Source of the DNA: Acidimicrobiales bacterium
GTDB lineage: Bacteria; Actinomycetota; Acidimicrobiia; Acidimicrobiales; Acidimicrobilacustridaceae
NCBI GenBank assembly: GCA_030830565.1
Contig: JAURMR010000042.1
Location: forward strand, 1-34,071
Reading direction: 5' to 3'
Length of the DNA: 34,071 nucleotides
Each line of letters begins with the position of its first letter. Within the stretch, counting starts at the first letter, position 1. Positions 15,507 to 25,095 of this stretch are shown piece after piece. The notes below the pieces were generated by a model that had not been told where the DNA came from, searched no databases, and worked only from the letters and a program-made list of their open reading frames with translations. A program made the position numbers and the translations under genes.

Positions 15507-16252
15507 CGGGCCACGGCCTCGGCAGCAGCCTTGGCCGCTTCGGCATCGCCGAGATAGCGATCAGTCAATGCCAGTCGCTCCGTGGGCACCATGGCGTCGT
15601 TGAGTTCGTAGCGAATCGGCACGCCGGTGGGCAGGTTCACATCGGCAATATCGGCATCGCTAATGGCATCGAGGTGCTTGATGAGGGCCCGGAGACTGTT
15701 GCCGTGGGCCACCACAAGAACGGTGTGACCGGCATGAAGATCGGGGACGATGCCGTCATACCAATACGGCAGCATGCGGTCGACAACATCGGCCAGACAT
15801 TCCGAGGCCGGCAAGACATCGGCCGGAAGTGAGGCGTAGCGCTCGTCGAATCGAGGATGACGGGGATCGTCGAGTTCAAGCTTGGGTGGCGGAACGTCAT
15901 AGGAACGACGCCATTCGAAGACCTGGTCTTTGCCGTATTTCTCGGTCGTTTCCTTCTTATCCATGCCCTGCAACGCGCCGTAATGGCGTTCATTGAGGCG
16001 CCATGAGCGACGAACTGGGACCCACAACCGGTCCATGCCATCGAGGGCCAGGTTGGCGGTGCGGATGGCTCGGGTCTGCATGGAGGTGTGGACCACGGTG
16101 GGCCCCACGCCGGCTGCGGCCATGGCTGGTCCGGCGGCACTTGCCTCGGCTCGACCCTGATCAGTGAGATCTGCGTCGTACCAACCGGTGAAGAGGTTTT
16201 CGAGGTTCCAGGTGCTCTGACCGTGGCGCAGCAGGACGAGGGTGGAAGTCAT
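15494..16252 (-). CDS. gpmA: 2,3-bisphosphoglycerate-dependent phosphoglycerate mutase
   Basis: A 252-residue enzyme of glycolysis and gluconeogenesis that interconverts 3- and 2-phosphoglycerate. The phosphohistidine motif [10 protein letters not shown] lies at residues 6-15, followed by [13 protein letters not shown]. The [16 protein letters not shown] substrate segment is near 82-97, and [16 protein letters not shown] holds the second catalytic His near 185. All dPGM landmarks and length are present. The ATG at 16252 directly precedes the typical [11 protein letters not shown] opening and has GGAA upstream. It is divergent from dnaK. Confidence 0.95.
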   Translation of the reverse strand: MTSTLVLLRHGQSTWNLENLFTGWYDADLTDQGRAEASAAGPAMAAAGVGPTVVHTSMQTRAIRTANLALDGMDRLWVPVRRSWRLNERHYGALQGMDKKETTEKYGKDQVFEWRRSYDVPPPKLELDDPRHPRFDERYASLPADVLPASECLADVVDRMLPYWYDGIVPDLHAGHTVLVVAHGNSLRALIKHLDAISDADIADVNLPTGVPIRYELNDAMVPTERLALTDRYLGDAEAAKAAAEAVARQAG

Positions 16253-16359
16253 GGTTCCAGTCTGCCCCAACAGGGTTGGGGCCTTGGGCGGGTTCTGGCA
16301 CGAGGCCTCGGAAGATTTTTCAGAAATCTTTGGAATCTGGGAATGGAAGGGCCTCGAGC

Positions 16360-16386
16360 AAAGTTGTTATGGTCACGCTCAACTTT
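16360..16386 (+). promoter_or_regulatory. HAIR-like operator upstream of dnaK (candidate HspR site)
   Basis: AAAGTTG (16360-16366) and CAACTTT (16380-16386) form a perfect seven-bp dyad with a 13-base spacer. The spacer contains a -10-like TATGGT (16368-16373). The same architecture recurs upstream of clpB. The classic HAIR box (CTTGAGT-N7-ACTCAAG) also has TTG...CAA arms 13 bases apart, and the right half here reads GCTCAAC. HspR is encoded in this operon, so feedback control is likely. Confidence 0.6.
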
Positions 16387-16475
16387 CTTGGCGAAGGCCA
16401 CTCAGCCCCGCTCAGCAGTCGAGAAGCATCCCCCCGATCAACAGCATCAGAAACAGAGAAACAAGGAGCAACACC

Positions 16476-18308
16476 ATGCCCAAGGCCGTCGGTATCGACC
16501 TCGGCACCACCAACTCGGTCGTCTCGGTTCTCGAGGCGGGCGACCCGGTGGTCATCCCCAACGCAGAAGGCAGCCGCACCACGCCTTCGGTGGTCGCATT
16601 CGCAAAGAACGGCGAGGTCCTCGTCGGCGAAGTGGCCAAGCGTCAATCCATCACCAACCCCGACCGCACTATTCGTTCGGTCAAGCGCCATATGGGCACC
16701 AACTGGACCATCGACATCGATGGCAAGGCCTATACCGCGCAGGAAATTTCTGCTCGCACACTTATGAAGCTCAAGCGCGATGCCGAGGCCTACCTCGGTG
16801 ACACCGTGACTCAGGCCGTCATCACCGTGCCCGCGTACTTCGACGACGCGCAGCGCACCGCAACGAAAGAGGCCGGGCAAATTGCTGGCCTTGAGGTGCT
16901 TCGCATTATCAACGAGCCAACCGCAGCAGCACTTGCGTATGGACTCGATAAAGAAACCACCGACCAGACGATCCTCGTCTTCGACCTCGGTGGCGGCACC
17001 TTCGACGTTTCTGTTCTTGAAATCGGCGACGGTGTGTTTGAAGTGAAGTCCACCCATGGCGACACCAACCTTGGTGGCGACGACTGGGACGAGCGCATCA
17101 TCAACTGGCTCGCCGACACTTTCAAAACGGCACATGGCATCGACTTGTTGAAGGACAACATGGCGATCCAGCGTCTGAAGGAAGCAGCTGAAAAGGCGAA
17201 GATCGAACTCTCACAGGTGCAGCAGACGCAGATCAATCTGCCGTTCATCACTGCAACTCCCGATGGTCCGTTGCATCTCGACGAGCAACTCACTCGTGCG
17301 AAGTTCCAGGAACTCACTGCTGATCTTCTTGAGCGTTGTCGTGTTCCGTTCGAACAAGCAATCGTCGACGCTGGCCTTACCAAGGGCGATGTCGATCACG
17401 TTGTTCTTGTTGGTGGTTCTACGCGTATGCCGGCCGTTGTCGATCTCGTCAAGGAAATGACGGGCAACGATCCGCATAAGGGCGTGAATCCCGACGAGGT
17501 TGTCGCGATCGGTGCTGCAGTGCAGGCCGGTGTGCTCAAGGGCGAGGTGAAGGACGTTCTTCTTCTCGACGTCACGCCGCTTTCGCTTGGTATTGAAACC
17601 AAGGGTTCGGTCATGACCAAGCTCATTGAGCGCAACACCACGATTCCCACTCGTCGTACTGAGGTCTTCACCACCGCCGAAGACAATCAGCCGTCGGTTG
17701 AGATCAACGTGCTGCAGGGTGAGCGCGAGATGGCGCAGTTCAATAAGTCACTTGGCAAGTTCCAACTCGTGGACCTTCCGCCCGCACCTCGCGGTGTGCC
17801 GCAGATCGAAGTCACGTTCGACATCGATGCGAACGGCATCGTGCATGTGTCGGCGAAGGATCGTGCGACCAACAAGGAACAGTCCATGACCATTACCGGT
17901 CAGTCCTCGCTGAGCAAGGATCAGATCAACCAAATGGTCAAGGACGCTGAAGCGCACGCGGCGGAAGATGCAAAGCGTCGCGAAGAAGCCGATGCACGCA
18001 ACAGTGCCGACACGCTCGTCTACCAAACAGAGAAGTTGCTCAAAGATCAGGGCGACAAGATTTCTGATGACGAGAAGGCATCGGTTGAGTCAAAGCTTGC
18101 CGACCTCAAGACCGCACTTGCGGGTACCGATGGCGAAGCCATCAAGGTCGCAACCGAAGCACTCATGACCGCAAGTCAGGACTTCACCCAGAAGCTGTAC
18201 GAACAGGCTGCGGCCGAAGAGTCAGCTGCTGGTGGAGCCGCAACGAGCTCGGCACCGAACGACGACGAAGTCGTTGATGCCGAGATCGTCGACGACGAAG
18301 GTAAGTGA
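16476..18308 (+). CDS. dnaK: Chaperone DnaK (Hsp70)
   Basis: A 610-residue Hsp70: ATPase motifs [11 protein letters not shown] (residues 6-16), the [15 protein letters not shown] segment, [13 protein letters not shown] near 170, and [12 protein letters not shown] near 310, then the linker [14 protein letters not shown] and a substrate-binding domain. The C-terminus is acidic ([15 protein letters not shown]), the normal actinobacterial style. It folds and protects client proteins in the cytoplasm with DnaJ and GrpE encoded just downstream. The ATG at 16476 follows AAGGAG at a proper distance; the long leader of about 90 bases lies after the HAIR-like operator. Its stop overlaps the grpE start (GTGA). 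Confidence 0.98.
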   Translation: MPKAVGIDLGTTNSVVSVLEAGDPVVIPNAEGSRTTPSVVAFAKNGEVLVGEVAKRQSITNPDRTIRSVKRHMGTNWTIDIDGKAYTAQEISARTLMKLKRDAEAYLGDTVTQAVITVPAYFDDAQRTATKEAGQIAGLEVLRIINEPTAAALAYGLDKETTDQTILVFDLGGGTFDVSVLEIGDGVFEVKSTHGDTNLGGDDWDERIINWLADTFKTAHGIDLLKDNMAIQRLKEAAEKAKIELSQVQQTQINLPFITATPDGPLHLDEQLTRAKFQELTADLLERCRVPFEQAIVDAGLTKGDVDHVVLVGGSTRMPAVVDLVKEMTGNDPHKGVNPDEVVAIGAAVQAGVLKGEVKDVLLLDVTPLSLGIETKGSVMTKLIERNTTIPTRRTEVFTTAEDNQPSVEINVLQGEREMAQFNKSLGKFQLVDLPPAPRGVPQIEVTFDIDANGIVHVSAKDRATNKEQSMTITGQSSLSKDQINQMVKDAEAHAAEDAKRREEADARNSADTLVYQTEKLLKDQGDKISDDEKASVESKLADLKTALAGTDGEAIKVATEALMTASQDFTQKLYEQAAAEESAAGGAATSSAPNDDEVVDAEIVDDEGK

Positions 18309-18838
18309 CCGTGTCAGGAAACGGAGAGGTCTCGGAAGAGACCTCTCCGACTGATGACGAACTCCTCGAAGCAGCAGCCGGTGGCGAACAAGGTTTCGAA
18401 GAAGCCGATTCCACTGGCGAAATCGATATCGCTGCAGTTGTTGCTGAACGCGACGAATTTCGCGACACGATGCTTCGAGTCAAAGCCGAGTTTGACAATT
18501 ACCGCAAGCGCGTTGCGCGCGAACAGGAAGAATTGCGCGAACGCGCCAACGAGAACCTCGCAGAGAAGTTGCTTGTTGTTCTCGATGCGTGCGAGGCAGC
18601 GATCGGACACGGTTCAACCGATGTCGAACCGATCGCAAAGATGCTTTCCGATTTGCTCGGTAACGAAGGTCTGGTGCGATTGACGCCGGCCGACGAACCG
18701 TTCGATCCGAATCTGCACGATGCGGTGATGCATGAAGAAGGTGACGGAGGCGAACCGATTGTGATCGAGACGCTCCGCACTGGTTACCAATGGAAGAGCC
18801 GGGTACTTCGCCCGGCCATGGTGAAGGTCAAGGGTTAG
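18305..18838 (+). CDS. grpE: Nucleotide exchange factor GrpE
   Basis: A 177-residue GrpE: an acidic disordered N-terminus (to about residue 38), a long helix with [25 protein letters not shown], then the beta-domain ending in [18 protein letters not shown]...[16 protein letters not shown], the family signature. It releases ADP from DnaK. The GTG at 18305 overlaps the dnaK stop by four bases with GAAGG three bases before; a second GTG at 18311 has the better spacing and may be the real start. Confidence 0.95.
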   Translation: MTVSGNGEVSEETSPTDDELLEAAAGGEQGFEEADSTGEIDIAAVVAERDEFRDTMLRVKAEFDNYRKRVAREQEELRERANENLAEKLLVVLDACEAAIGHGSTDVEPIAKMLSDLLGNEGLVRLTPADEPFDPNLHDAVMHEEGDGGEPIVIETLRTGYQWKSRVLRPAMVKVKG

Positions 18839-18840
18839 AA

Positions 18841-19986
18841 GTGGCTCCACAGCGCGAGTGGTTCGAAAAGAACTACTACGAGGTCCTCGGTGTGTCGGAA
18901 ACGGCAGCACCGAAGGACATCACGCGCGCGTACCGAAAGCTCGCTCGGGAGTTCCATCCCGATGCGAACCCGGGTAACGCTGCAGCAGAAGAGAAGTTCA
19001 AGGAAATCTCCGCGGCCTATGACGTGGTCGGAGACGAAACCAAGCGGGCTGAATACGACGAGGTTCGTCGTCAAGGTCCGATAGGTGGCATGGGCTTCGG
19101 TGGCGGTCGCAGCGGTGGTGGGTTCAACCCCGGTGCTGGCGGCTTCAACTTCGAAGGCGGCGACCTCGGCGATCTTCTCGGCGGCATGTTTGGTGGCGGC
19201 GGCGGTCGACGCGGCCGTCAAGGCCAAGCCCGTGGGCGCGCGCCACAACGTGGTGCCGATCTTGAAGCCAGTTGTCGATTGTCATTTCGTGACGCAGTTG
19301 CCGGAATGGAAACTGCGCTGCATGTCACGAGCGATCTTCCGTGCGGAACCTGTAGCGGTTCTGGCGCAAAGCCAGGCACGTCACCAACAACGTGTCAGCA
19401 CTGTCGTGGTCGCGGCGTCTCCGACGACAACCAAGGGATGTTCTCGTTCTCTTCGCCGTGTCCCGTCTGTGGTGGCGCCGGTTCTGTCATCACATCCCCG
19501 TGTGGAACGTGTCGTGGAACGGGCGTGGAAAAGCGTGCGCGCGAAGTGAAAGTTCGCATTCCTGCCGGTGTCGATGACGGTCAACGAATCAAGCTGAAAG
19601 GCCGCGGTGGCGCCGGTCGTAACGGCGGCGAAATCGGCGACCTCTACGTCATCGTGTCGGTCGAACGCGATGAAATCTTTGGCCGCGACGGAAAGAACCT
19701 CACCATCAACGTTCCTGTCACGTTCGCCGAAGCAACGTTGGGCACAAAACTCACAGTGCCCACACTCGACGGTAAACCCGTCACGCTAAAGATTCCCGCG
19801 GGCACGCCCACCGGCAAAGTCTTCCGTGTGAAGGGCCGGGGCGTTGCGACGAAGAAAGCAACGGGCGATTTACTGGTCACCGTGCAGGTGGATGTTCCAA
19901 CGAAACTCACTGATGATCAGCGCGACGCGCTCGAGGCGATGGCCGCGGCGTTTCCTGCTGCTCCCCGCGACTACTTGGGGGTCTGA
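18841..19986 (+). CDS. dnaJ: Chaperone DnaJ (Hsp40)
   Basis: A 381-residue class I Hsp40. The J-domain with HPD at residues 39-41 stimulates DnaK; a Gly/Phe-rich stretch follows (about 85-125). Four zinc motifs lie at about 167-227: CGTCSGSG, CQHCRGRG, CPVCGGAG and CGTCRGTG. The C-terminal client domains carry VRIPAGVDDGQRIKLKGRGG. GTG at 18841 follows the grpE stop by two bases, with AAGGG six bases upstream; the frame also opens at 18790, inside grpE, which is unlikely. Part of the heat-shock operon. Confidence 0.96.
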   Translation: MAPQREWFEKNYYEVLGVSETAAPKDITRAYRKLAREFHPDANPGNAAAEEKFKEISAAYDVVGDETKRAEYDEVRRQGPIGGMGFGGGRSGGGFNPGAGGFNFEGGDLGDLLGGMFGGGGGRRGRQGQARGRAPQRGADLEASCRLSFRDAVAGMETALHVTSDLPCGTCSGSGAKPGTSPTTCQHCRGRGVSDDNQGMFSFSSPCPVCGGAGSVITSPCGTCRGTGVEKRAREVKVRIPAGVDDGQRIKLKGRGGAGRNGGEIGDLYVIVSVERDEIFGRDGKNLTINVPVTFAEATLGTKLTVPTLDGKPVTLKIPAGTPTGKVFRVKGRGVATKKATGDLLVTVQVDVPTKLTDDQRDALEAMAAAFPAAPRDYLGV

Positions 19987-19988
19987 CC

Positions 19989-20405
19989 ATGAGTCCAATG
20001 TCTGATTCCAACGCACAAATGCGAGCGGTGTACATCATCTCTGTGGCCGCTGAACTTGCAGGTGTGCATCCACAAACCTTGCGTATTTACGAACGCAAAG
20101 GTTTGCTTGAACCGGCGCGCACCACAGGCGGTTCACGCCGCTATAGCCAGGCCGATATCGATCACTTGCGTCGTATTCAAGAACTCACCGACGAAGGTTT
20201 GAACCTCGCCGGTGTGAAGAAGGTGCTCGAACTCGAAGCACACATCGCCCATCTCGAGAATGTGCTCATTCAGGCCCGAGCCGAAGCGGCTGCTGCTGTC
20301 GAAGAGACGCATCGTTCGTACCGTCGCGATCTCGTGCCCCTACGCCAGTCAGTGGCTCCCTTTGGCGACGCAGCCGAGGTGCTGCGCCGTCTTTCTGGCC
20401 GCTAA
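19989..20405 (+). CDS. hspR: HspR heat-shock repressor (MerR family)
   Basis: A 138-residue MerR-family repressor. The DNA-binding segment YIISVAAELAGVHPQTLRIYERKGLL...GGSRRYSQADIDHLRRIQELTDEGLNLAGV (shown in part) is the HspR signature, followed by an Ala-rich coiled coil that dimerises it. In actinobacteria HspR, with DnaK as co-repressor, binds HAIR boxes at its own operon and clpB. Its start lies two bases after dnaJ. HAIR-like sites precede both dnaK and clpB here. Confidence 0.94.
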   Translation: MSPMSDSNAQMRAVYIISVAAELAGVHPQTLRIYERKGLLEPARTTGGSRRYSQADIDHLRRIQELTDEGLNLAGVKKVLELEAHIAHLENVLIQARAEAAAAVEETHRSYRRDLVPLRQSVAPFGDAAEVLRRLSGR

Positions 20406-20432
20406 ACGCAGTCGTTCGCAACCGAGCTGCAG

Positions 20433-20466
20433 CCCACAACTCCCTTGGAAGGGAGCAGTCTGTGGG
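20433..20466 (+). terminator. Hairpin between hspR and clpB, probable terminator
   Basis: CCCACA pairs with TGTGGG and, inside, CTCCC with GGGAG around TTGGAA, 28 bases after the hspR stop. No T-run follows; the clpB operator begins four bases later. It likely ends the dnaK operon so that clpB is transcribed from its own promoter. Confidence 0.55.
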
Positions 20467-20469
20467 AAC

Positions 20470-20496
20470 AAAGTTGACAATCCCATTGTTAACTTT
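20470..20496 (+). promoter_or_regulatory. HAIR-like operator and promoter of clpB (candidate HspR site)
   Basis: AAAGTTG (20470-20476), 13 bases, then TAACTTT (20490-20496). The full symmetry is larger: 12-base arms with 11 of 12 paired around a CCC centre. The left arm contains a perfect -35, TTGACA (20474-20479), with a -10-like TTATGT 16 bases further. The repressor would block the promoter directly. Compare the dnaK site, the same 27-base layout. Confidence 0.7.
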
Positions 20497-20571
20497 TATG
20501 TCGGGTGAGCCCGGCAGCCGCCATCTCGGCGGACCCCCCAATTGTCTGATTGAAGGAGAAGCGCCAGAACC

Positions 20572-23052
20572 ATGGCTCTCGACCCAAACCGCTGGACCCT
20601 CAAGACCCAAGAGGCGGTGAACACCGCCATTGCTGCCGCTCGATCGGCCAGCAATCCCGAGGTCACCCCCGATCATCTTTTGCTCGCCCTACTCGGCCAG
20701 GAAGAAGGCATCGTTCTACCGATCCTTCAGAAGGTCGGCGTGGCGCCGCTCCATGTGCGCAACCTCGCCGAGGATGCGGTGTCGAAACTGCCGAAGTCCT
20801 ATGGCAGTGAGTCCCGCGTGAGCCGTGAGTTCACTGCGCTTATCGATGACGCCGACGAGATTCGCCGTGATCTGCACGACGAATACCTCTCGACCGAACA
20901 CCTTCTCCTTGCGATGGCCGATGCGGTCGGCGTGACGAAGGAGGACCTCCTCGCCGCAATGGTTGACGTGCGCGGAAGCCATCGCGTCACTAGCCAGAAC
21001 CCCGAAGAGCAGTACCAAGCGCTCGAGAAGTACGGACAAGACCTCACCGCTCGGGCTCGCGAAGGCAAGATTGATCCCGTCATTGGTCGCGACGATGAAA
21101 TTCGGCGCGTCATTCAGGTGCTGTCGCGTCGAACCAAGAACAACCCGGTGCTCATCGGTGAACCCGGTGTTGGTAAGACCGCGATTGTCGAAGGTCTTGC
21201 GCGTCGAATTGTCGAAGGTGATGTTCCTGAAAGTCTCAAGAACAAGCGACTGATTTCGCTTGATCTTTCGTCGATGGTCGCCGGTGCGAAATACCGCGGC
21301 GAATTCGAGGAGCGACTGAAGGCTGTCCTGAAAGAGATCACCGATTCAGACGGCGAAGTCATCACCTTTATCGATGAGATGCACACCGTTGTTGGTGCAG
21401 GCGCATCGGAAGGCTCGATGGATGCCGGCAACATGCTCAAGCCGATGTTGGCTCGTGGGCAACTGCGCATGATCGGTGCGACGACGCTTGACGAATATCG
21501 CAAGTACATCGAAAAAGATCCTGCGTTGGAGCGTCGGTTCCAGCAGGTCTTCGTTGATCAACCCTCTGTCGACGACACCATTGCCATTCTTCGTGGGCTC
21601 AAAGAGCGTTACGAAGTCCATCACGGTGTTCGTATTCAGGACGCAGCGCTTGTTGGTGCAGCGGTGCTTTCTGACCGCTATCTGACTGGTCGATTCCTGC
21701 CTGACAAGGCCATCGATCTGGTTGATGAAGCCGCGTCGAAGTTGCGTATCGAGATTGATTCGATGCCGACCGAGATCGACGTTGTTGATCGACGAATTCG
21801 TCAGCTTGAAATTGAACGAGTAGCGCTGGCCAAAGAAACCGACGTCCCGTCGATCGAACGTCTGGCGACGATCGAGGAAGAACTCGCCAATCTCCGTGAG
21901 CAGATTTCAGCCATGAAGGCGCACTGGCAGAACGAAAAAGATGCCATTGACCGCATTCGTGAACTGAAAGAACAGCTCGAAAACAATCGCAGCCAACTTG
22001 AACGAGAAGACGACCTCGAGAAGGCGTCAGAGATTCGTTACGGAGTTCTGCCTGAGATCGAACGCCAAATTTCCGAAGCGTCGAAAGCGCTTGATGAACT
22101 TCAAGCAACACAGAAGATGTTGAAGGAAGAAGTTGACGAAGAAGACATTGCCGAAGTCATCAGCAAGTGGACAGGAGTTCCTGTCAGCCGGCTGATGGAA
22201 GGCGAAATGTCCAAACTCGTGCGCCTTGAAGAAGTGCTGCACGATCGAGTGGTAGGCCAGGACGAAGCCGTCACTGCGGTTGCCAATGCAATTCGTCGCA
22301 GCCGTGCCGGACTCTCTGATCCCAACCGTCCGATTGGTTCGTTCTTGTTCCTTGGCCCAACTGGCGTAGGGAAGACCGAACTTGCACGTTCACTCGCCGA
22401 CTTCATGTTCGACGATGAACGAGCCATGATCCGCATCGATATGAGCGAATACATGGAGAAGCATTCTGTGTCGCGTCTTATCGGTGCACCTCCTGGCTAT
22501 GTGGGTTACGACGAAGGTGGGCAACTCACCGAAGCTGTTCGTCGTCGGCCCTACTCAGTGGTTCTTCTCGACGAACTCGAGAAGGCTCATCCAGACGTGT
22601 TCAACGTGTTGCTGCAATTGCTCGACGATGGACGCCTCACTGATGGTCAAGGTCGAACGGTTGACTTCACCAATGTGGTGTTGATCATGACGTCGAACCT
22701 TCCTGGCGATCCTCGTGACTACTTCAAGCCGGAGTTCGTGAACCGCATTGATGACATCGTGCGCTTCCGTTCGCTGACCGAAGAAGACTTGGGTCGCATT
22801 GTCGAAATACAACTCGAAGGCATCACGAACCGTTTGGCGCAGCGTCGAATTTCACTCAATGTCACTCCGGCAGCGAGTGCCGCGCTTGCTTCCGAGGGCT
22901 ACGACCCCGCTTACGGCGCTCGGCCGCTCAAGCGAGTTATTCAGCGCGAGATCGCCGATCCGTTAGCGATCGCAATCCTCGAAGGACGTTTCGGCGAAGG
23001 CGACACCGTGATGGTCGACGTTGATGCTGACGGAGCGTTGAGCATTCACTGA
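20572..23052 (+). CDS. clpB: Disaggregase ClpB (Hsp100)
   Basis: An 826-residue AAA+ disaggregase. The N-domain (to about 145) starts [16 protein letters not shown]; the first ATPase has GEPGVGKT (about 196-203) and ITFIDEMHT; the coiled-coil M-domain runs about 405-525; the second ATPase has GPTGVGKT (about 594-601), [14 protein letters not shown], and the [13 protein letters not shown] sensor-2 end. It rescues aggregated proteins with DnaK. It is a little shorter than the usual 850-870; one clear gap lies after TSNL (about 706), where only seven residues lead to [10 protein letters not shown] instead of nearly thirty in E. coli. AAGGAG precedes the ATG by an unusually long 14 bases. Confidence 0.97.
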   Translation: MALDPNRWTLKTQEAVNTAIAAARSASNPEVTPDHLLLALLGQEEGIVLPILQKVGVAPLHVRNLAEDAVSKLPKSYGSESRVSREFTALIDDADEIRRDLHDEYLSTEHLLLAMADAVGVTKEDLLAAMVDVRGSHRVTSQNPEEQYQALEKYGQDLTARAREGKIDPVIGRDDEIRRVIQVLSRRTKNNPVLIGEPGVGKTAIVEGLARRIVEGDVPESLKNKRLISLDLSSMVAGAKYRGEFEERLKAVLKEITDSDGEVITFIDEMHTVVGAGASEGSMDAGNMLKPMLARGQLRMIGATTLDEYRKYIEKDPALERRFQQVFVDQPSVDDTIAILRGLKERYEVHHGVRIQDAALVGAAVLSDRYLTGRFLPDKAIDLVDEAASKLRIEIDSMPTEIDVVDRRIRQLEIERVALAKETDVPSIERLATIEEELANLREQISAMKAHWQNEKDAIDRIRELKEQLENNRSQLEREDDLEKASEIRYGVLPEIERQISEASKALDELQATQKMLKEEVDEEDIAEVISKWTGVPVSRLMEGEMSKLVRLEEVLHDRVVGQDEAVTAVANAIRRSRAGLSDPNRPIGSFLFLGPTGVGKTELARSLADFMFDDERAMIRIDMSEYMEKHSVSRLIGAPPGYVGYDEGGQLTEAVRRRPYSVVLLDELEKAHPDVFNVLLQLLDDGRLTDGQGRTVDFTNVVLIMTSNLPGDPRDYFKPEFVNRIDDIVRFRSLTEEDLGRIVEIQLEGITNRLAQRRISLNVTPAASAALASEGYDPAYGARPLKRVIQREIADPLAIAILEGRFGEGDTVMVDVDADGALSIH

Positions 23053-23065
23053 TGCAGTAGGTGAA

Positions 23066-23100
23066 CCACCACCTCGGGACTAGCGTTCCCGAGGTGGTGG
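23066..23100 (+). promoter_or_regulatory. 14-bp perfect hairpin after clpB, with a -10 box in its loop
   Basis: CCACCACCTCGGGA (23066-23079) pairs perfectly with TCCCGAGGTGGTGG (23087-23100) around the loop CTAGCGT, 13 bases after the clpB stop. It has no T-run. It may terminate clpB. The loop carries TAGCGT, which precedes GTG by seven bases, exactly as before the next paralogue. There the right half is conserved but the left half is not, so the dyad was made on the clpB side. Confidence 0.6.
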
Positions 23101-25064
23101 CATCGCTTGACGTCGTTACAGATTCGTCAGATGCCACCGATTCAGGACATCTCTCGAAGGCTGAACGCAAGTGCGCGCGGATTGGTGCACTTCTGGGAGT
23201 CCTCTTTTTCCTGCTTCTCGCAACATGGGGCCAGCCATGGCACATGTTCGACAAGGGCCCGTTCTCCTCAGATTTCTACGACGCCCAAGCACGTTCGATG
23301 GTGCATGGGCACATGGATATCCCCGCAGATGTCGCCCGCGTTGAAGGCGTTGTGGTCGACGGAAAAGTTCAGATCTATTTCGGTGTCGGCCCAGCGTTGA
23401 TTCGCGCTCCGCTCACTGGGTGGACAACGTTCTTCGATCGCCGGCTCTCGATTCTGAGTATGTCGGTTGCCGCCGGTGTGCTTGGAATGGCGACAGCGCG
23501 ACTTCTCAAACGTGCACGGCCTTATGTCAAAGATGCACCCATAGGAAGACCCGGGTGGTACGGACTCATCGCAGCCGGGTCGATCCTCTGCACGCCACTG
23601 CTGTTTTTGGCATCGCGGGCCATGGTGTATCACGAGGCAATTATCTGGGGTTGTGCGGCCGCGGTCGCAGGACTGGATCTTGTGCTCCGTTGGTGGAGGG
23701 ATCCGACACGGCGGCACTTCGTCGAAGCAGTAGCCGTTGCAACGTTCGCTATTTCATGTCGCACAACCTCAGGGTTGGCCCCCGCGATTGCCATCGGCCT
23801 CTTCGGACTGGTGTTGGCCTCTCGTCGTCAATGGATCAAGGCGGCGACAGTCATTGCGGGAGCGATTTTTGCGCTGTTTGGCTTCATGGCGTTCAACTGG
23901 TTGCGATTTCGCTCGCTCACGACGCCGACGTATTCGGGCCAAGTCTGGTCATTGCAGAACCAGGCTCGACAGGAATTTTTAAATGCGAACAGTGGCAGCC
24001 CACTTGGCTTCCAATTCGTTCCTACGACGTTCTCCCAATATTTCTCACCTACTGCTATTGGCTGGCAACGGTTCTTCCCGTTCGTGAACTTTGGATCTCG
24101 AGCAACACCAGTTGGTGATGTGGTGTTCGACGGGATCAAGCCGACCAGTTCCCTCGAATTGGGAGCTCCTGTGTTTTTTGTCCTTGCGATCATCGGGAGT
24201 TGGTGGACCGTAGTTCGCGACCGAACGCGTGAGTGGTCAGTCCTTGCGGTGGCGTCAATTGCTGCTTTCATTCCGACACTGATGTTCGGAAACATCGTTC
24301 ATCGGTATTTGGTGGACTTTGTTCCTGCGGTAGTGGTTTTGGCATGCCCAGCTGTTTGGGTAGTGATGCGGCGTATTCAACGATGGAATGCGTCTGCGCG
24401 GAATGCAGTCTTGGTGGTGACAGCTGTTGTTGCTCTTTTCGGTGCGCTGGTGCAGATGGGCTTTGCACTACAAACCCGAGCATTTGTGTTGCGTCCATCA
24501 GAATCCGAAGCGCAGGCGTTTGTCGGGCTACAAAACATGATTGATCGGCAACTCTTCGGTGGCCCGCCTCCATTGGTGCAGCACGTGTCGAGTGATCAAC
24601 TTCCCTATGAGGGAGTCTCTGACGGTTCTTTGGTGATTCTCGATAACTGCGCTGGTTTGTATCGATATAACGGAGATAGTTGGCAAGTCATCCAGCGAAA
24701 GCCCGGAGGTGGAAGGCGTTTCATCATCACTGGCACCATCGGTGAGGATTCGAAACCGATACTCCAAGGATCAGGTTGGACCGTGAGCGGTCGGCGTACT
24801 TCCGAGGGCGTGTTCTTTGTATATGAATCGACGAATGGCCGACGCGACGAATCAATCGCTGTCGCGCTGCCAGAGGGAGAACTCACTTTCGATGCGGTCG
24901 CTGATCAAGCACAAATCTCGACAATCTCACTGACGTACAAGAACGCAACCGTTTTTGTCGAAAACGTTTTGGGAGCATCGAAGGCGGAGCCGAGTGCGGG
25001 ATGGACGTCGGCGTCCGGATCAGCTCCTCTCTGCGAATCGCTTCTCTCTCGACTTGAGAACTGA
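23094..25064 (+). CDS. GT-C-like polytopic membrane protein, paralogue 1
   Basis: A 656-residue membrane protein with about 10-11 membrane segments, then an extracytoplasmic C-terminal domain of about 160 residues rich in beta-strand. The first loop, SDFYDAQARSMVHGHMDIP...VEGVVVDGKVQIYFGVGPAL (shown in part), matches the pattern seen in GT-C glycosyltransferase-like proteins, where an acidic residue after the first helix contacts the lipid-linked sugar. It aligns along its whole length with the next gene, for example HEA-WG-AA-AGLDLV-RWWR-PTRRH. The sugar and acceptor are unknown. GTG at 23094 was chosen because TAGCGT-N7-GTG is conserved before both copies; a GTG at 23061 is an alternative that would code through the hairpin. 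Confidence 0.75.
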   Translation: MVASLDVVTDSSDATDSGHLSKAERKCARIGALLGVLFFLLLATWGQPWHMFDKGPFSSDFYDAQARSMVHGHMDIPADVARVEGVVVDGKVQIYFGVGPALIRAPLTGWTTFFDRRLSILSMSVAAGVLGMATARLLKRARPYVKDAPIGRPGWYGLIAAGSILCTPLLFLASRAMVYHEAIIWGCAAAVAGLDLVLRWWRDPTRRHFVEAVAVATFAISCRTTSGLAPAIAIGLFGLVLASRRQWIKAATVIAGAIFALFGFMAFNWLRFRSLTTPTYSGQVWSLQNQARQEFLNANSGSPLGFQFVPTTFSQYFSPTAIGWQRFFPFVNFGSRATPVGDVVFDGIKPTSSLELGAPVFFVLAIIGSWWTVVRDRTREWSVLAVASIAAFIPTLMFGNIVHRYLVDFVPAVVVLACPAVWVVMRRIQRWNASARNAVLVVTAVVALFGALVQMGFALQTRAFVLRPSESEAQAFVGLQNMIDRQLFGGPPPLVQHVSSDQLPYEGVSDGSLVILDNCAGLYRYNGDSWQVIQRKPGGGRRFIITGTIGEDSKPILQGSGWTVSGRRTSEGVFFVYESTNGRRDESIAVALPEGELTFDAVADQAQISTISLTYKNATVFVENVLGASKAEPSAGWTSASGSAPLCESLLSRLEN

Positions 25065-25082
25065 ATCGAACGTCGTCGGGAC

Positions 25083-25088
25083 TAGCGT
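25083..25088 (+). promoter_or_regulatory. Candidate -10 box of GT-C paralogue 2 (leaderless)
   Basis: TAGCGT is followed by seven bases and GTG at 25096. The block GGGACTAGCGTT...AGGTGGTGGCA is shared with the first copy at the same place. It lies 19 bases after the stop of paralogue 1. Confidence 0.5.
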
Positions 25089-25095
25089 TTCTCAG

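Noticed and set aside
16242..16475. 78-residue N-terminal extension of DnaK
   Set aside because: DnaK starts at [14 protein letters not shown] with AAGGAG before it; the extension would cover the operator and the gpmA start.
16320..17135. 271-codon open frame on the minus strand across dnaK
   Set aside because: It is the antisense of a certain dnaK gene and its product has no domain; its openness follows from the codon bias of dnaK.
24955..25095. Upstream extension of GT-C paralogue 2
   Set aside because: It would overlap paralogue 1 by 110 bases, is Arg-rich and unlike the partner's N-terminus. The shared TAGCGT-N7-GTG points to 25096.
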